Counted from the stretch's first letter, positions 42,030-49,868 are shown. The stretch is DNA of 64,000 nucleotides from Bacteroidota bacterium (GCA_040388375.1 JAZKBU010000006.1:124001-188000), one strand, 5' to 3'. The notes: generated by a model not told the origin, from the sequence alone. Program-made: numbers and translations.

Positions 42030-42839
42030 TTATAACTTTTTTCTACTACCCAACTGGTGATATGTTAGATACTCTTTATTGGGATAATGTTTTTCATCAT
42101 CAGGAAGTTTAATTTTTTTTCTATGCAATTTCAAAGTATTTAATTTATCATAATTAGAATGTAGACCTGTTTTTTCATTCGGGTCAAAATAAGAAATAGT
42201 ATAATCTTGATTAACCGTAATTATTCCACTATCAAATAGTTTATGGTGATTTGAACAAAGTAACAAGCCATTCCTAATATCTAATCTTTGATTTAAATTT
42301 GATTTAGAATACGGAATAATGTGAGAAGAATCTAAAGCCTCTTCAAAACTTAAACCACAAAAAGAGCAGGAATAATCATAAACTTTTAAAAGTGCCAGTC
42401 TAAACATCTTTTGAGCCATACCTCTTACTTTCACTCTTGTGTAAACTTCAGATGATTTTTCTGGAAAATTAATCAATTGTTTAACTATTCTATGTTCTCT
42501 ATATCCAAGCTCCGCATATTCAAATGGATTACTTGATTCATCCCATTTATATTCTAAAACATCAGATTTCTCTAAGTTGTAATCACTAACATCAGAATTA
42601 AGAAACTTCTCACTTGGTAAGCGTGTACTCTTGATTACAACTAAGATTGTCAAAGGAGGAAGATTGTTTTTTTTACAATAATCCTGAATAAGGTCCAATA
42701 CAAATCTAATGGCTCTAGGATGTGTACCTATCTCCTCTGCAAGAGACCCATAGGTAATATTTATCTTCTTAATAGCACATTCCACAAGGACATCCCACGC
42801 ATAAAAAGCTCTCTCTTCTTGATTAACTCTCAATTTCAT
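42030..42839 (-). CDS. HNH endonuclease with alkyltransferase-like N-terminal domain
   Basis: 269 residues. C-terminal HNH module: YSCSFCG (Cys158, Cys161), DSSHIIPYSKS (His173), DIRNGLLLCSNHHKLFD (Asn190, Cys195, His198/199), the zinc and ββα nuclease pattern. N-terminal residues 25-75 (NITYGSLAEEIGTHPRAIRF ... PPLTILVVIKSTRLPSE) resemble the winged DNA-binding half of O6-alkylguanine transferase-like proteins, with no PCHRV active Cys. A DNA-cutting or restriction-type role is likely; the target is unknown. It neighbours a RAYT in a probable island and has no methyltransferase partner. Confidence 0.75.
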   Translation of the reverse strand: MKLRVNQEERAFYAWDVLVECAIKKINITYGSLAEEIGTHPRAIRFVLDLIQDYCKKNNLPPLTILVVIKSTRLPSEKFLNSDVSDYNLEKSDVLEYKWDESSNPFEYAELGYREHRIVKQLINFPEKSSEVYTRVKVRGMAQKMFRLALLKVYDYSCSFCGLSFEEALDSSHIIPYSKSNLNQRLDIRNGLLLCSNHHKLFDSGIITVNQDYTISYFDPNEKTGLHSNYDKLNTLKLHRKKIKLPDDEKHYPNKEYLTYHQLGSRKKL

Positions 42840-42877
42840 AATATCAATTTATAGGTAATATCTTTCCCCGCTGGTTT

Positions 42878-42890
42878 GGATTTGTAATCC
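42878..42890. repeat. REP-type hairpin GGATT-TGT-AATCC
   Basis: Lies at the 3' side of the RAYT gene. The surrounding CGCTGGTTTGGATTTGTAAT matches the copies at 43560-43610. The same hairpin flanks both ends of the RAYT gene, as in REPtrons. Confidence 0.6.
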
Positions 42891-42896
42891 GCTTTT

Positions 42897-43442
42897 TTAC
42901 CATGCTAATAATGTATTAAGTAGTCCTTTTCCTCCGGCATAATTAATGGCTGAACTAAATTTATACTGCTCTGCATATTCAACTATTTCTGCTTTAACAG
43001 GATTGTTATGGATATAATCAATCTTTTGTTTTAAAAACTCAAAGCTATAGATTGGTTTGGCTTCATTTCCGTCTTGCCAAAATGTATAGTTTTTTATCTT
43101 TTTATCATTTCTACCTGCATATTCAAACCTATTCAACATCCATTCTTTTCTACTTTCATTTTCTACTAATATGGCTGCTGTAATTTTTTTGCTTGTGTAT
43201 TTTTTAAAATCACGCATAGTGTCAGATAAATGAAAACCAGGTTTGGACGCAGCCACTAAATGTATATGGTTTGACATGATAACCCAAGCATATAATTCTA
43301 AACCTTTTTCATTCATACAATACCTTAACGAATCTATTATTATATAGCGATAAATTGGGCGTGTAAAAACATCAACCCAATCAACAACTGTTGAAGTTAA
43401 GAAATACATTCCATCTTTGTCGGTTATGGTTTTTAAAGGCAT
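42897..43442 (-). CDS. REP-associated tyrosine transposase (RAYT, IS200-like Y1)
   Basis: 181 residues. HUH motif in WVIMSNHIHLVA (His59-Ile-His61) and a C-terminal helix with the candidate nucleophile Tyr143 (YIHNNPVKAEIV). This is the single-strand nuclease family that handles REP hairpins; members are chromosomal, mostly immobile, and act with REP repeats on DNA structure. REP-type hairpins lie on both sides (42878 and 43503-43712). The RAYT is complete and could act on them in trans. Confidence 0.88.
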   Translation of the reverse strand: MPLKTITDKDGMYFLTSTVVDWVDVFTRPIYRYIIIDSLRYCMNEKGLELYAWVIMSNHIHLVAASKPGFHLSDTMRDFKKYTSKKITAAILVENESRKEWMLNRFEYAGRNDKKIKNYTFWQDGNEAKPIYSFEFLKQKIDYIHNNPVKAEIVEYAEQYKFSSAINYAGGKGLLNTLLAW

Positions 43443-43502
43443 ATAACAAATGTATTAATTGATATTGATTTTTTTCGCATTACAAATGCTCATAGTAATT
43501 AA

Positions 43503-43523
43503 GTGCGGTTTGCAAAACCGCAC
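43503..43523. repeat. REP hairpin GTGCGGTT-TGCAA-AACCGCAC, copy 1
   Basis: Perfect 8-bp stem with a 5-base loop. Copy 2 (43692-43712) has the same stem and loop and about 70 bases of matching upstream sequence, 189 bases away. Confidence 0.7.
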
Positions 43524-43565
43524 CAGCTGTCTGAATAGTATTTGGTTTGGATGTTTACTCGCTGG

Positions 43566-43610
43566 TTTGGATTTGCAATCCAAATCATACATTATAAGGA
43601 TTTGTAATCC
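43566..43610. repeat. Paired REP hairpins TTTGGATT-AATCCAAA and GGATT-AATCC
   Basis: TTTGGATT (43566-43573) with AATCCAAA (43577-43584), then GGATT (43598-43602) with AATCC (43606-43610). The second equals the hairpin at 42878-42890, on the other side of the RAYT gene. Confidence 0.65.
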
Positions 43611-43691
43611 GCTTTTCACCACCGTGTTCATTAGGCAGATGTATTCATTGGTATTGATATTTTCCGCATTACAAATGCTTATAATAATTAG

Positions 43692-43712
43692 GTGCGGTTT
43701 GCAAAACCGCAC
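43692..43712. repeat. REP hairpin GTGCGGTT-TGCAA-AACCGCAC, copy 2
   Basis: Identical stem and loop to 43503-43523, within a direct repeat whose upstream part (CGCATTACAAATGCT) is also shared. Confidence 0.7.
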
Positions 43713-43754
43713 TGGCTGCCAATATTTATCCTCTAAAGACAATATTTATAAAGT

Positions 43755-43789
43755 GGGAAAGTCTGCTCCGCAGCGGAGCAGACTTTCCC
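43755..43789. repeat. Perfect GC-rich palindrome, 16-bp stem
   Basis: GGGAAAGTCTGCTCCG (43755-43770), loop CAG, then the exact reverse complement (43774-43789). A run of related sequence (CTCCGCA...GGGAGCA) continues to 43904. Confidence 0.7.
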
Positions 43790-43844
43790 GCACGCAGTTT
43801 TTGTTCCTCCGCAAGGGAGCAAGCTTTCCCGATGGCGCAAAAGG

Positions 43845-43904
43845 TTGCTCCGCAGGGGAGCAGGCTTCTGCGCACAATTTTTTATCCCCTCCCCTGCGGA
43901 GCAA
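43845..43904. repeat. Long inverted repeat TTGCTCCGCAGGGGAG
   Basis: TTGCTCCGCAGGGGAG (43845-43860) is the exact reverse complement of 43889-43904, with a 28-base loop. It shares the CTCCGC core with the palindrome at 43755. Confidence 0.65.
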
Positions 43905-43983
43905 GATTTATATCCTTCATTTTTAGTTCCTGCAAAGTGTAGCAGCCTTTCTTACGTTTTATTTTATTGGTTTTTAGCCTTTG

Positions 43984-44042
43984 CAGGCGTCCTCGCCTGT
44001 AATAATGTTCGATACTTCTAAATGTTGGTGGGAACGCCAACA
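43984..44042. repeat. Dispersed hairpins CAGGCG/CGCCTG and TGTTGGTG/CGCCAACA
   Basis: CAGGCG (43984-43989) pairs with CGCCTG (43994-43999); TGTTGGTG (44023-44030) pairs with CGCCAACA (44035-44042) with one wobble. Matches the left copy at 41965-42014. Confidence 0.6.
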
Positions 44043-44147
44043 TTGGCAGAACATAGACTAAGAGGTTACCGTGGGCAGCAAGCTTATACAATCTCCATTA
44101 TTTATCTTTTATTTGTCGCCTGCTTCATTATATGGCAACAAAAATAC

Positions 44148-45305
44148 ATGGCAATAAAACCAAGCATCACTTATACTTATTTACTGGCTGTTTTATTTTG
44201 GTGTTTATGCTTGCCTGGTAACGCACAACAACGCACTTATTTATTTGTAGGCACGTACACCAATGCTGTACCCAATAAAGGCCTTTTTGTATATGATTTT
44301 AATAACCAAACCGGTGAGTTAAAAAAGCTAAGTCATGTACAAAACATTACCAATCCATCCTTTATTACTATTGCTCCTAACGGACAGTATTTATATGCTT
44401 GTACGGATACTAAAATGCCGAATGCGGGTAGTGTTTCTGCTTTTAAAATAGACAGCGTAAAGGGCCGGTTAACGTTTATTAATAAACAAGCCAGTGGTGG
44501 CGAAAATCCTGTTTATGTTAGCGTACATAAAAACAACAAATATGTTGTGAATGCCAATTATACCGAAGGCAATGTTTCGGTTTTTACATGTAATGAAAAT
44601 GGCAGCTTAAATCCATATACGCAACTTATTCAATTTACCGATAGCAGCATAAACCGAGAAAGACAAGACAAAGCGCATATACATGCGGCTGTTTTCTCTC
44701 CACAAAACGACTATGTATTTTTACCTGATTTGGGTGCGGATAAAATACGTGTATTTAAATTTGATACTTTACAAAAGCAACCGCTTATAGCCATGCCCGA
44801 CTATACCGTGCAAGCTACTTTAGGAAGCGGACCACGGCATTTCACCTTTCATCCAACAAAACCCCTTGCATATTGTATTGAAGAGCTTGGCGGTACTGTT
44901 ACTGCTTATAATTACCAAAACGGAAAGCTGGATACGATACAAAGAATACGTTCGTACCGTAAACTACAAACATCATACGGCAGTGCTGATATTCATATTT
45001 CGCCCGATGGTTTGTTTTTATATGCTTCCAATCGTTGGGACGATGAAAATACCATTGCCATTTTTTCTATTAATCAACAAAACGGAAAGCTAACATTAGT
45101 GGGCCATCAAAAAACGTATGGCGACCATCCAAGAAACTTTACCATAGACCCAACAGGTAATTTTTTATTGGTGGCTAATCAGGTAACAAATAATATTATT
45201 GTATTTAAACGCAACTCAAAAACAGGCTTATTAACCAAAACACGTTACAGTGCTCAGGTAACACTTCCATCGTGTTTGCAAATGAGAACGTATAACAAAA
45301 ACTAA
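44148..45305 (+). CDS. Secreted lactonase-family beta-propeller (6-phosphogluconolactonase/carboxymuconate cyclase-like)
   Basis: 385 residues from the ATG at 44148; the long upstream extension of the frame (44022) lies in the repeat region and lacks a signal. A signal peptide (LLAVLFWCLCLPGNAQ) is followed by a seven-bladed propeller with Lactonase-family blades: YLFVGTYTNAVPNKGLFVYDF, HIHAAVFSPQNDYVFLPDLG, GPRHFTFHPTKPLAYCIEEL, ADIHISPDGLFLYASNRWDD and GDHPRNFTIDPTGNFLLVANQ. It may hydrolyse sugar lactones in the periplasm. The rhomboid gene follows 9 bases later. Confidence 0.88.
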   Translation: MAIKPSITYTYLLAVLFWCLCLPGNAQQRTYLFVGTYTNAVPNKGLFVYDFNNQTGELKKLSHVQNITNPSFITIAPNGQYLYACTDTKMPNAGSVSAFKIDSVKGRLTFINKQASGGENPVYVSVHKNNKYVVNANYTEGNVSVFTCNENGSLNPYTQLIQFTDSSINRERQDKAHIHAAVFSPQNDYVFLPDLGADKIRVFKFDTLQKQPLIAMPDYTVQATLGSGPRHFTFHPTKPLAYCIEELGGTVTAYNYQNGKLDTIQRIRSYRKLQTSYGSADIHISPDGLFLYASNRWDDENTIAIFSINQQNGKLTLVGHQKTYGDHPRNFTIDPTGNFLLVANQVTNNIIVFKRNSKTGLLTKTRYSAQVTLPSCLQMRTYNKN

Positions 45306-45314
45306 TACTTACAC

Positions 45315-46796
45315 ATGGCAATAGGACTTACACCCAGACATACGGAAACAATTGTTTTAACCGATTTAACCGAACAGCAATTTTTAATAATAGCTATTGA
45401 AACGGCTCAGCAATTAAACTGGGAGTTTTCCTATATAAGTCACAGCGGTTTTATAGCTTATACAAACAACGATCCGCTTATGTGGTTAGCAGAAGTTAGG
45501 GTAAAAATTAAAAATGGTTTGGTTTACATCACCAGTTCGTCAATGGGTACTGAGTTAGTAGATTGGGGTAAAAACAAAAAAATTATACTCGAGTTTATGG
45601 CTGCGTTTGATAGGCTTAAATCTACTTTCAACAGTGATGAAACGGCAGCAAAATACGAGGCAATGCAGGCAAGCTTTGTTCCGCCAGAACAAGATATTTT
45701 AAGCTTACCTGCTTCGAGCGATGTAAGTGCACTTCAAGAGCTGTTATATCTTTTTAAACCTACCAAAGACTTTTTCTTTACGCCTATTATCATTGATATA
45801 AATATTCTTATTTTTATACTGATGGCTTTTAGCGGAGTCAATATTATGTTGCCCGACAATGAAAGCTTGTTAAACTGGGGAGCTAATTTTAAGCCATTAA
45901 CTTTAGAAGGGCAATGGTGGCGCTTATTAACGGCCTGCTTTTTACACATAGGTATTATTCACCTGCTGCTGAATGTATATGCTTTGTTATATATTGGTGC
46001 TTTGCTGGAACCTATATTGGGTAAGGTTAAGTTTATTACTGCTTACTTATTAGCAGGTATTGCAGCAAGCATTACCAGCCTATGGTGGCACGACCTGACT
46101 ATTAGTGCAGGTGCATCAGGAGCTATATTTGGTATGTACGGTATTTTTTTAGCATTGCTGAGCACTAATTTAGTGGAGCCGGGCAAACGCAAAGCCTTAT
46201 TGGCAAGTATTGTTTTTTTTGTAGGCTATAACTTATTAAACGGACTTAAAGATGGTATTGACAATGCGGCTCATATTGGAGGATTGGTAAGTGGCCTGTT
46301 AATAGGCTTTGCTTTTTTACCCAGCTTAAAAAGACCTGATAATACCAGATTATCTTATGCAACAATTGCTTTAGTAAGTGTAGTTATGCTTATTTCATCA
46401 TTTAGTGTGTATAAAACCATACCTAATGATTTTGGTAAATATGATACGCAAATGGCAGCATTTGGCGTCATGGAAGAAAAGGCTTTATCGGTATTTCATT
46501 TACCACCAAACACACCTAACGATAGTGTTTTATTCGCAATAAAAGACAATGGTATTGATAACTGGAAAAAAATGATTACGCTGCTTGATGGTTTTAAAGA
46601 TTTAGACTTACCACTTAAAGTTAGAAGCCGAAACAGGCTGTTAAGAGAGTATTGCGAATTAAGACTCCAAAGTTATGAATTGTATTATAGAGCCCATGCA
46701 GAAAACACAGGAGCATACAAATACCAAATAGCCGAGTTTGATACTCAAATTGAAAATAAAATAAAGGAATTGAATGGCGAAGCACCCAAAAAGTAA
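45315..46796 (+). CDS. Rhomboid family intramembrane serine protease
   Basis: 493 residues. A cytosolic N-terminal region (1-150) precedes six helices with HIGIIHLLLNVYAL, the catalytic GASG (Ser268) and the second catalytic residue His320 in DNAAHIGGLVSG. It cleaves transmembrane substrates in the inner membrane. The C-terminal region (about 360-493) is extra, helical, and unusual in length. It is 9 bases after the lactonase gene, a possible operon, but a shared role is not clear. Confidence 0.93.
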   Translation: MAIGLTPRHTETIVLTDLTEQQFLIIAIETAQQLNWEFSYISHSGFIAYTNNDPLMWLAEVRVKIKNGLVYITSSSMGTELVDWGKNKKIILEFMAAFDRLKSTFNSDETAAKYEAMQASFVPPEQDILSLPASSDVSALQELLYLFKPTKDFFFTPIIIDINILIFILMAFSGVNIMLPDNESLLNWGANFKPLTLEGQWWRLLTACFLHIGIIHLLLNVYALLYIGALLEPILGKVKFITAYLLAGIAASITSLWWHDLTISAGASGAIFGMYGIFLALLSTNLVEPGKRKALLASIVFFVGYNLLNGLKDGIDNAAHIGGLVSGLLIGFAFLPSLKRPDNTRLSYATIALVSVVMLISSFSVYKTIPNDFGKYDTQMAAFGVMEEKALSVFHLPPNTPNDSVLFAIKDNGIDNWKKMITLLDGFKDLDLPLKVRSRNRLLREYCELRLQSYELYYRAHAENTGAYKYQIAEFDTQIENKIKELNGEAPKK

Positions 46797-46932
46797 AAGG
46801 GTTTAAACAAATTTAATATAGTTAAAAAACTATCCATTTGCATTGCTGTAAGCTTGTTATAAATTTAACTTTTCAATGCCAAAGGTTTCTTTATATTTAT
46901 TGCCTTATTTAATAAAAACCAATAGCCCCAAA

Positions 46933-47385
46933 ATGAAAAACGTATTTAACCCAAACGATAGCGCAGAACTAATCAGTCGTATTGAAAAACTAAACGCAAA
47001 CACCAAAGCAAACTGGGGTAAAATGTCAGTGGCTCAAATGTTGGCTCATTGCAATGTAACTTACGAGCTTGTTTACGACAACAAACACCCAACGCCCAAT
47101 GCTTTTAAAAAGTTTATTTTAAAAGCATTTATAAAAAATTTAGTGGTGAGCGAAAAGCCTTATAAAAAAAGCAGCCCTACAGCAACTGAGTTTGTAATAA
47201 AAGACGAGAAAAATTTTGAGGAAGAAAAAAGCCGCTTAACCAATCACATAAAGAAAACACAAGAGTTGGGCGAAGCTTATTTCGACAATAAAGAATCACA
47301 CTCATTTGGCCCGTTAACCAAAACGGAATGGAATAATATGTTTTACAAACATCTTGATCATCACTTAACTCAGTTTGGTGTATAA
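46933..47385 (+). CDS. DUF1569 domain protein (DinB-like)
   Basis: 150 residues from the ATG at 46933 (NVFNPNDSAELISRIEKLN); the further upstream ATG at 46876 adds a poorly conserved stretch. Signature SVAQMLAHCNVTYELVYD with the metal-site His, and the C-terminal GPLTKTEWNNMFYKHLDHHL. The family is small, cytosolic and related to DinB four-helix proteins. Function unknown. Convergent with the DUF1801 gene (15 bases apart). Confidence 0.85.
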   Translation: MKNVFNPNDSAELISRIEKLNANTKANWGKMSVAQMLAHCNVTYELVYDNKHPTPNAFKKFILKAFIKNLVVSEKPYKKSSPTATEFVIKDEKNFEEEKSRLTNHIKKTQELGEAYFDNKESHSFGPLTKTEWNNMFYKHLDHHLTQFGV

Positions 47386-47399
47386 TTACGTTATAAAAC

Positions 47400-47771
47400 T
47401 TAAGGGGTTTTTGTTTTAACTATACCTGTTTTATACAACTGTATAGCCTGCTGTAAAATAGTTTCAATGTCTTCAATGGGTAAATCATTGTTGGGGTCAA
47501 ACATCATTATTTTCATACGGGCCCGCTTTTCTATAATCAGCTTTGGATGGGTAATGTGCTTACCCTCTACTATGCCCAAATAAGGTTGCAGGTGTTTTTT
47601 ATGTACCCATAAATAACAGAACATTTTACCTTTGTAAGTAAAAACAGGCATACCATATTTCCAGGTAGCCACCACATTTTCATCCTGTGCCAGTATAATA
47701 TTTTTCAGCGCCAATAAGCATTGACTTATTGGCGCTGTTTGTTGTAAATAAAATTGCTCTTGTGGGTTCAT
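47400..47771 (-). CDS. DUF1801 domain protein
   Basis: 123 residues, matching DUF1801 (YdhG-like) over the length: LQQTAPISQCLLALKNIIL, ENVVATWKYGMPVFTYKGKMFC and MKIMMFDPNNDLP. The family resembles a small-molecule-binding alpha/beta fold and is of unknown function. It is last of a minus-strand operon (WYL regulator, GyrI-like, this gene; the GyrI stop is 2 bases away). A perfect 13-bp inverted repeat lies within its early codons (47706-47737). Confidence 0.85.
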   Translation of the reverse strand: MNPQEQFYLQQTAPISQCLLALKNIILAQDENVVATWKYGMPVFTYKGKMFCYLWVHKKHLQPYLGIVEGKHITHPKLIIEKRARMKIMMFDPNNDLPIEDIETILQQAIQLYKTGIVKTKTP

Positions 47772-47773
47772 GT

Positions 47774-48223
47774 TTATTGTACACCTACAAATATATCAAT
47801 TGTTGCGTTGGCAGGGTCTTGTGCTTTTTCGCCATATATTTCAAAGTCGGCTATAAAAGTTCTTGGTAAATCAGCATCCCAAATTTTCAACCATTCAGTA
47901 TACACTATGCCTTCCATTATGTTTCCCTGCACGGTATGTACAGCATATTGTGCTGTTTCAATTGTTTTACCTACCATACCCGTTGGCACATTAGTTAAGT
48001 CTGCTACTTTACACCCTATAATGGTTGTATAGGGTTTGGTATGGTCTTTTTCATACTCAGTGTACATGCAATAAATATCATCGCTTATTCTGTTGGGTAT
48101 TTTTGCTAAAATACCTTCTGCCATAAATGTATTCCATAACGCAGGAATATCCTTGCTTGATTGCCCGTTTTCGTTGGTAGTTCTCACTGCTATACCAATA
48201 ATGTTAAAAGTGTCTATTTGCAT
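47774..48223 (-). CDS. GyrI-like / AraC effector-binding domain protein
   Basis: 149 residues with the GyrI-like small-molecule-binding fold: FNIIGIAVRTTNENGQSSKDI, CMYTEYEKDHTKPYTTIIGCKV, and AVHTVQGNIMEGIVYTEWLKIW. Such domains bind hydrophobic effectors or inhibit enzymes. It stands alone here (no HTH) and is placed between a WYL regulator (upstream) and DUF1801, with 2-54 base spacing, so the three genes form one operon. Confidence 0.85.
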   Translation of the reverse strand: MQIDTFNIIGIAVRTTNENGQSSKDIPALWNTFMAEGILAKIPNRISDDIYCMYTEYEKDHTKPYTTIIGCKVADLTNVPTGMVGKTIETAQYAVHTVQGNIMEGIVYTEWLKIWDADLPRTFIADFEIYGEKAQDPANATIDIFVGVQ

Positions 48224-48277
48224 ATTTTGTTGTTTAAATTCAAGGCAAACATAGCTATGCGTTTTGACAGCCTTATG

Positions 48278-48991
48278 TCAAGGGTGTAAAGATTTTTCTA
48301 AACAAATTTTAAAATACTCCTGTATGCTGATGGTATGTGGCTCAAATTTTTCTTCCAAAACCTGTAAGCGTTTTATTCTATCTAATCTAAAAACCCTGAA
48401 ATCGTTGCGTAAACGACACCAGGCTATTAACAACCAGTTTTCTTGGGTGCTATATAAAGCAAAAGGCTCAATGGTTCGTGTACTTATTTCTTCTTTCTCC
48501 AGTGTGTTGTATTCAATATGTGTAAGCATATAATTGGTTAAAGCCAGTTGCAGCGTAGCTAAATAATTGCTGGTTCTATCGTGGTTTAAATTATGCCTGA
48601 ACACTACTCTGTTAGCCAATAAATCAGCTTTGTCTTTGGTATTGTATTTCAATACTGCTTTTATTTTGCTAATGGCCTCGGTGTATTCACGGATAAACGA
48701 AGCATCTTTATTGGTTAATACCAATTGCTCAGCGGTTATTAAAGCATTGGCTTCACTTTCCGTAAACATAACAGGTGGTAATCTATATCCTTCCAATAAT
48801 GAAAAGCCTTTGCCCTCCTCCGTTACAATAGGTACACCTGCTTGTTCCAATGCTTTTATATCGCGGTATATAGTGCGTGTACTTACCCCAAATTTACGTG
48901 CTAAATCATTCGCTGTTACCATACGTTTAGCCTGCAACTGAATAAGTATGGCAGTGAGTCGGGAAAGTCTTTTAGTATCTTTATGCTCCAT
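48278..48991 (-). CDS. YafY-family regulator: HTH_11 plus WYL domain
   Basis: 237 residues from the ATG at 48991. An N-terminal winged helix (VTANDLARKFGVSTRTIYRDI) binds DNA, and the WYL domain (about 140-225) has LYSTQENWLLIAWCRLRNDF and RVFRLDRIKRLQVL, which commonly sense a ligand or nucleic acid. It is the first gene of the operon with GyrI-like and DUF1801 genes and likely autoregulates it. WYL regulators of this type also appear in defence or DNA-damage loci, but nothing here proves that link. Confidence 0.92.
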   Translation of the reverse strand: MEHKDTKRLSRLTAILIQLQAKRMVTANDLARKFGVSTRTIYRDIKALEQAGVPIVTEEGKGFSLLEGYRLPPVMFTESEANALITAEQLVLTNKDASFIREYTEAISKIKAVLKYNTKDKADLLANRVVFRHNLNHDRTSNYLATLQLALTNYMLTHIEYNTLEKEEISTRTIEPFALYSTQENWLLIAWCRLRNDFRVFRLDRIKRLQVLEEKFEPHTISIQEYFKICLEKSLHP

Positions 48992-49129
48992 GTTTAGTTT
49001 TAAAACAAATAATTGACCTTGCATAAATATAACAAACAATTAATAGTAAGCATACAGCCACAAAAAAAACACAAAAGTCAAATTACAAAACAGCAAAACC
49101 GCTTAAGAAAAATTAAAATTTTACGGGGC

Positions 49130-49137
49130 TAAATTTG
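49130..49137 (+). promoter_or_regulatory. -7 box before the zinc-ribbon gene
   Basis: TAAATTTG, an exact TAnnTTTG, with predicted start near 49144 and the ATG at 49195. No -33 element is clear. Confidence 0.35.
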
Positions 49138-49194
49138 GAAACAGTACAATTTTTAAGTTAGTTGCAGTTGAAACATTACTCAAACCATTTATAT

Positions 49195-49803
49195 ATGATT
49201 ATTTACGGAACCAAAACAACCCCAGTTGCTACCGAAAACATTGCAGACAGTTGCACCAATTGCCAAACAGCAAACAGCATACTGATGCGTGTATTACAAA
49301 AATACGTTCATATTTTTTTTATACCATTTATTCCCGTTGGTAAAACAGGTGCAACCGTTTGCGCTCATTGCAAACATGCCTTAACAAAAGAAGAATTTAG
49401 CGGTTCGTTAAACAGCCGTTACGACACTTTAAAAAGCACAGCAAAAACACCTATATGGACTTTTTCAGGACTGGCATTGTTGGCTATATTAGTAGTAGTA
49501 CTTATTGTTTCCGACAAACAGAAAAAAGAAAAAGTAGCTGCATTGATTCAAACACCACAAAGTGGCGATGTGTATGAAATAAAAAATGATGCTAAACAAT
49601 ACACCTTGTATAAAATACAAAGAATAAGTGGCGATACTTCATTCATTTTAATGAATCAGTACGAAACCAATAAACTATCAGGATTGAAAGACTTAAAAGA
49701 AAAAGGTGATGCAGGCTATAGTGAAGATGAAATACCAATGACAAAAGCTGATTTTCAGAAAATGATGGACGATGGTGAGATTTTAGACGTGGAAAGAAAA
49801 TAG
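49195..49803 (+). CDS. Zinc-ribbon membrane protein
   Basis: 202 residues from the ATG at 49195 (MIIYGTKTTPVA). A zinc ribbon is formed by CTNC (about 18-21) and CAHC (about 55-58), with HIFFIPFIPVGK between. One membrane helix at about 85-105 (IWTFSGLALLAILVVVLIVS) is followed by a cytosolic or periplasmic beta-rich tail. This resembles the zinc-ribbon family of phage-like membrane proteins with unknown role. A terminator follows at 49835. Confidence 0.75.
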   Translation: MIIYGTKTTPVATENIADSCTNCQTANSILMRVLQKYVHIFFIPFIPVGKTGATVCAHCKHALTKEEFSGSLNSRYDTLKSTAKTPIWTFSGLALLAILVVVLIVSDKQKKEKVAALIQTPQSGDVYEIKNDAKQYTLYKIQRISGDTSFILMNQYETNKLSGLKDLKEKGDAGYSEDEIPMTKADFQKMMDDGEILDVERK

Positions 49804-49834
49804 ACTTATCATTAAATTAATTTACATATTCAAC

Positions 49835-49868
49835 AAAGGCTAATGGTAAATCATTGGCCTTTGTTTTT
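49835..49868 (+). terminator. Intrinsic terminator after the zinc-ribbon gene
   Basis: AAAGGCTAATG (49835-49845) pairs with CATTGGCCTTT (49852-49862), one wobble, followed by GTTTTTG. Confidence 0.75.

Larger units (their letters stand above)
41965..44042. mobile_element. Candidate accessory island bounded by short direct repeats
   Basis: TTGCAGGCGTC occurs at 41965-41975 and again at 43981-43991, each followed at 19 and 31 bases by a TGTTGG...CCAAC hairpin (41995-42013 and 44023-44041). The interval contains an HNH gene, a RAYT gene and REP hairpins but no backbone gene. pckA and the lactonase flank it. The repeats are short and may also be dispersed through the genome, so the boundary claim is inference. 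Confidence 0.4.
43443..44147. other. 705-bp non-coding REP and palindrome region
   Basis: No credible gene. It holds two long direct copies (about 43455-43525 and 43645-43714, each with CGCATTACAAATGCT then a GTGCGGTT hairpin), the GGATT hairpins 43566-43610, a perfect 16-bp stem palindrome (43755-43789), a second hairpin (43845-43904) and the TGTTGG/CAGGCG elements (43984-44042). Short frames here on both strands are translations of these repeats and do not look like proteins. Confidence 0.75.

Noticed and set aside
42030-43442. A complete restriction-modification or anti-phage system
   Set aside because: There is a nuclease and a RAYT but no methyltransferase, helicase or sensor partner, so only an orphan nuclease is supported.
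43443-43740. A CRISPR array
   Set aside because: There are only two long direct copies with no short regular spacers, and hairpins of the REP type next to a RAYT.
43455-43926. Two overlapping open frames in the REP region
   Set aside because: Their products repeat internally exactly where the DNA repeats do, on both strands; they are translations of REP sequence.
44022-44147. N-terminal extension of the lactonase frame
   Set aside because: It covers a palindromic repeat, and the signal peptide starts only at the ATG at 44148.
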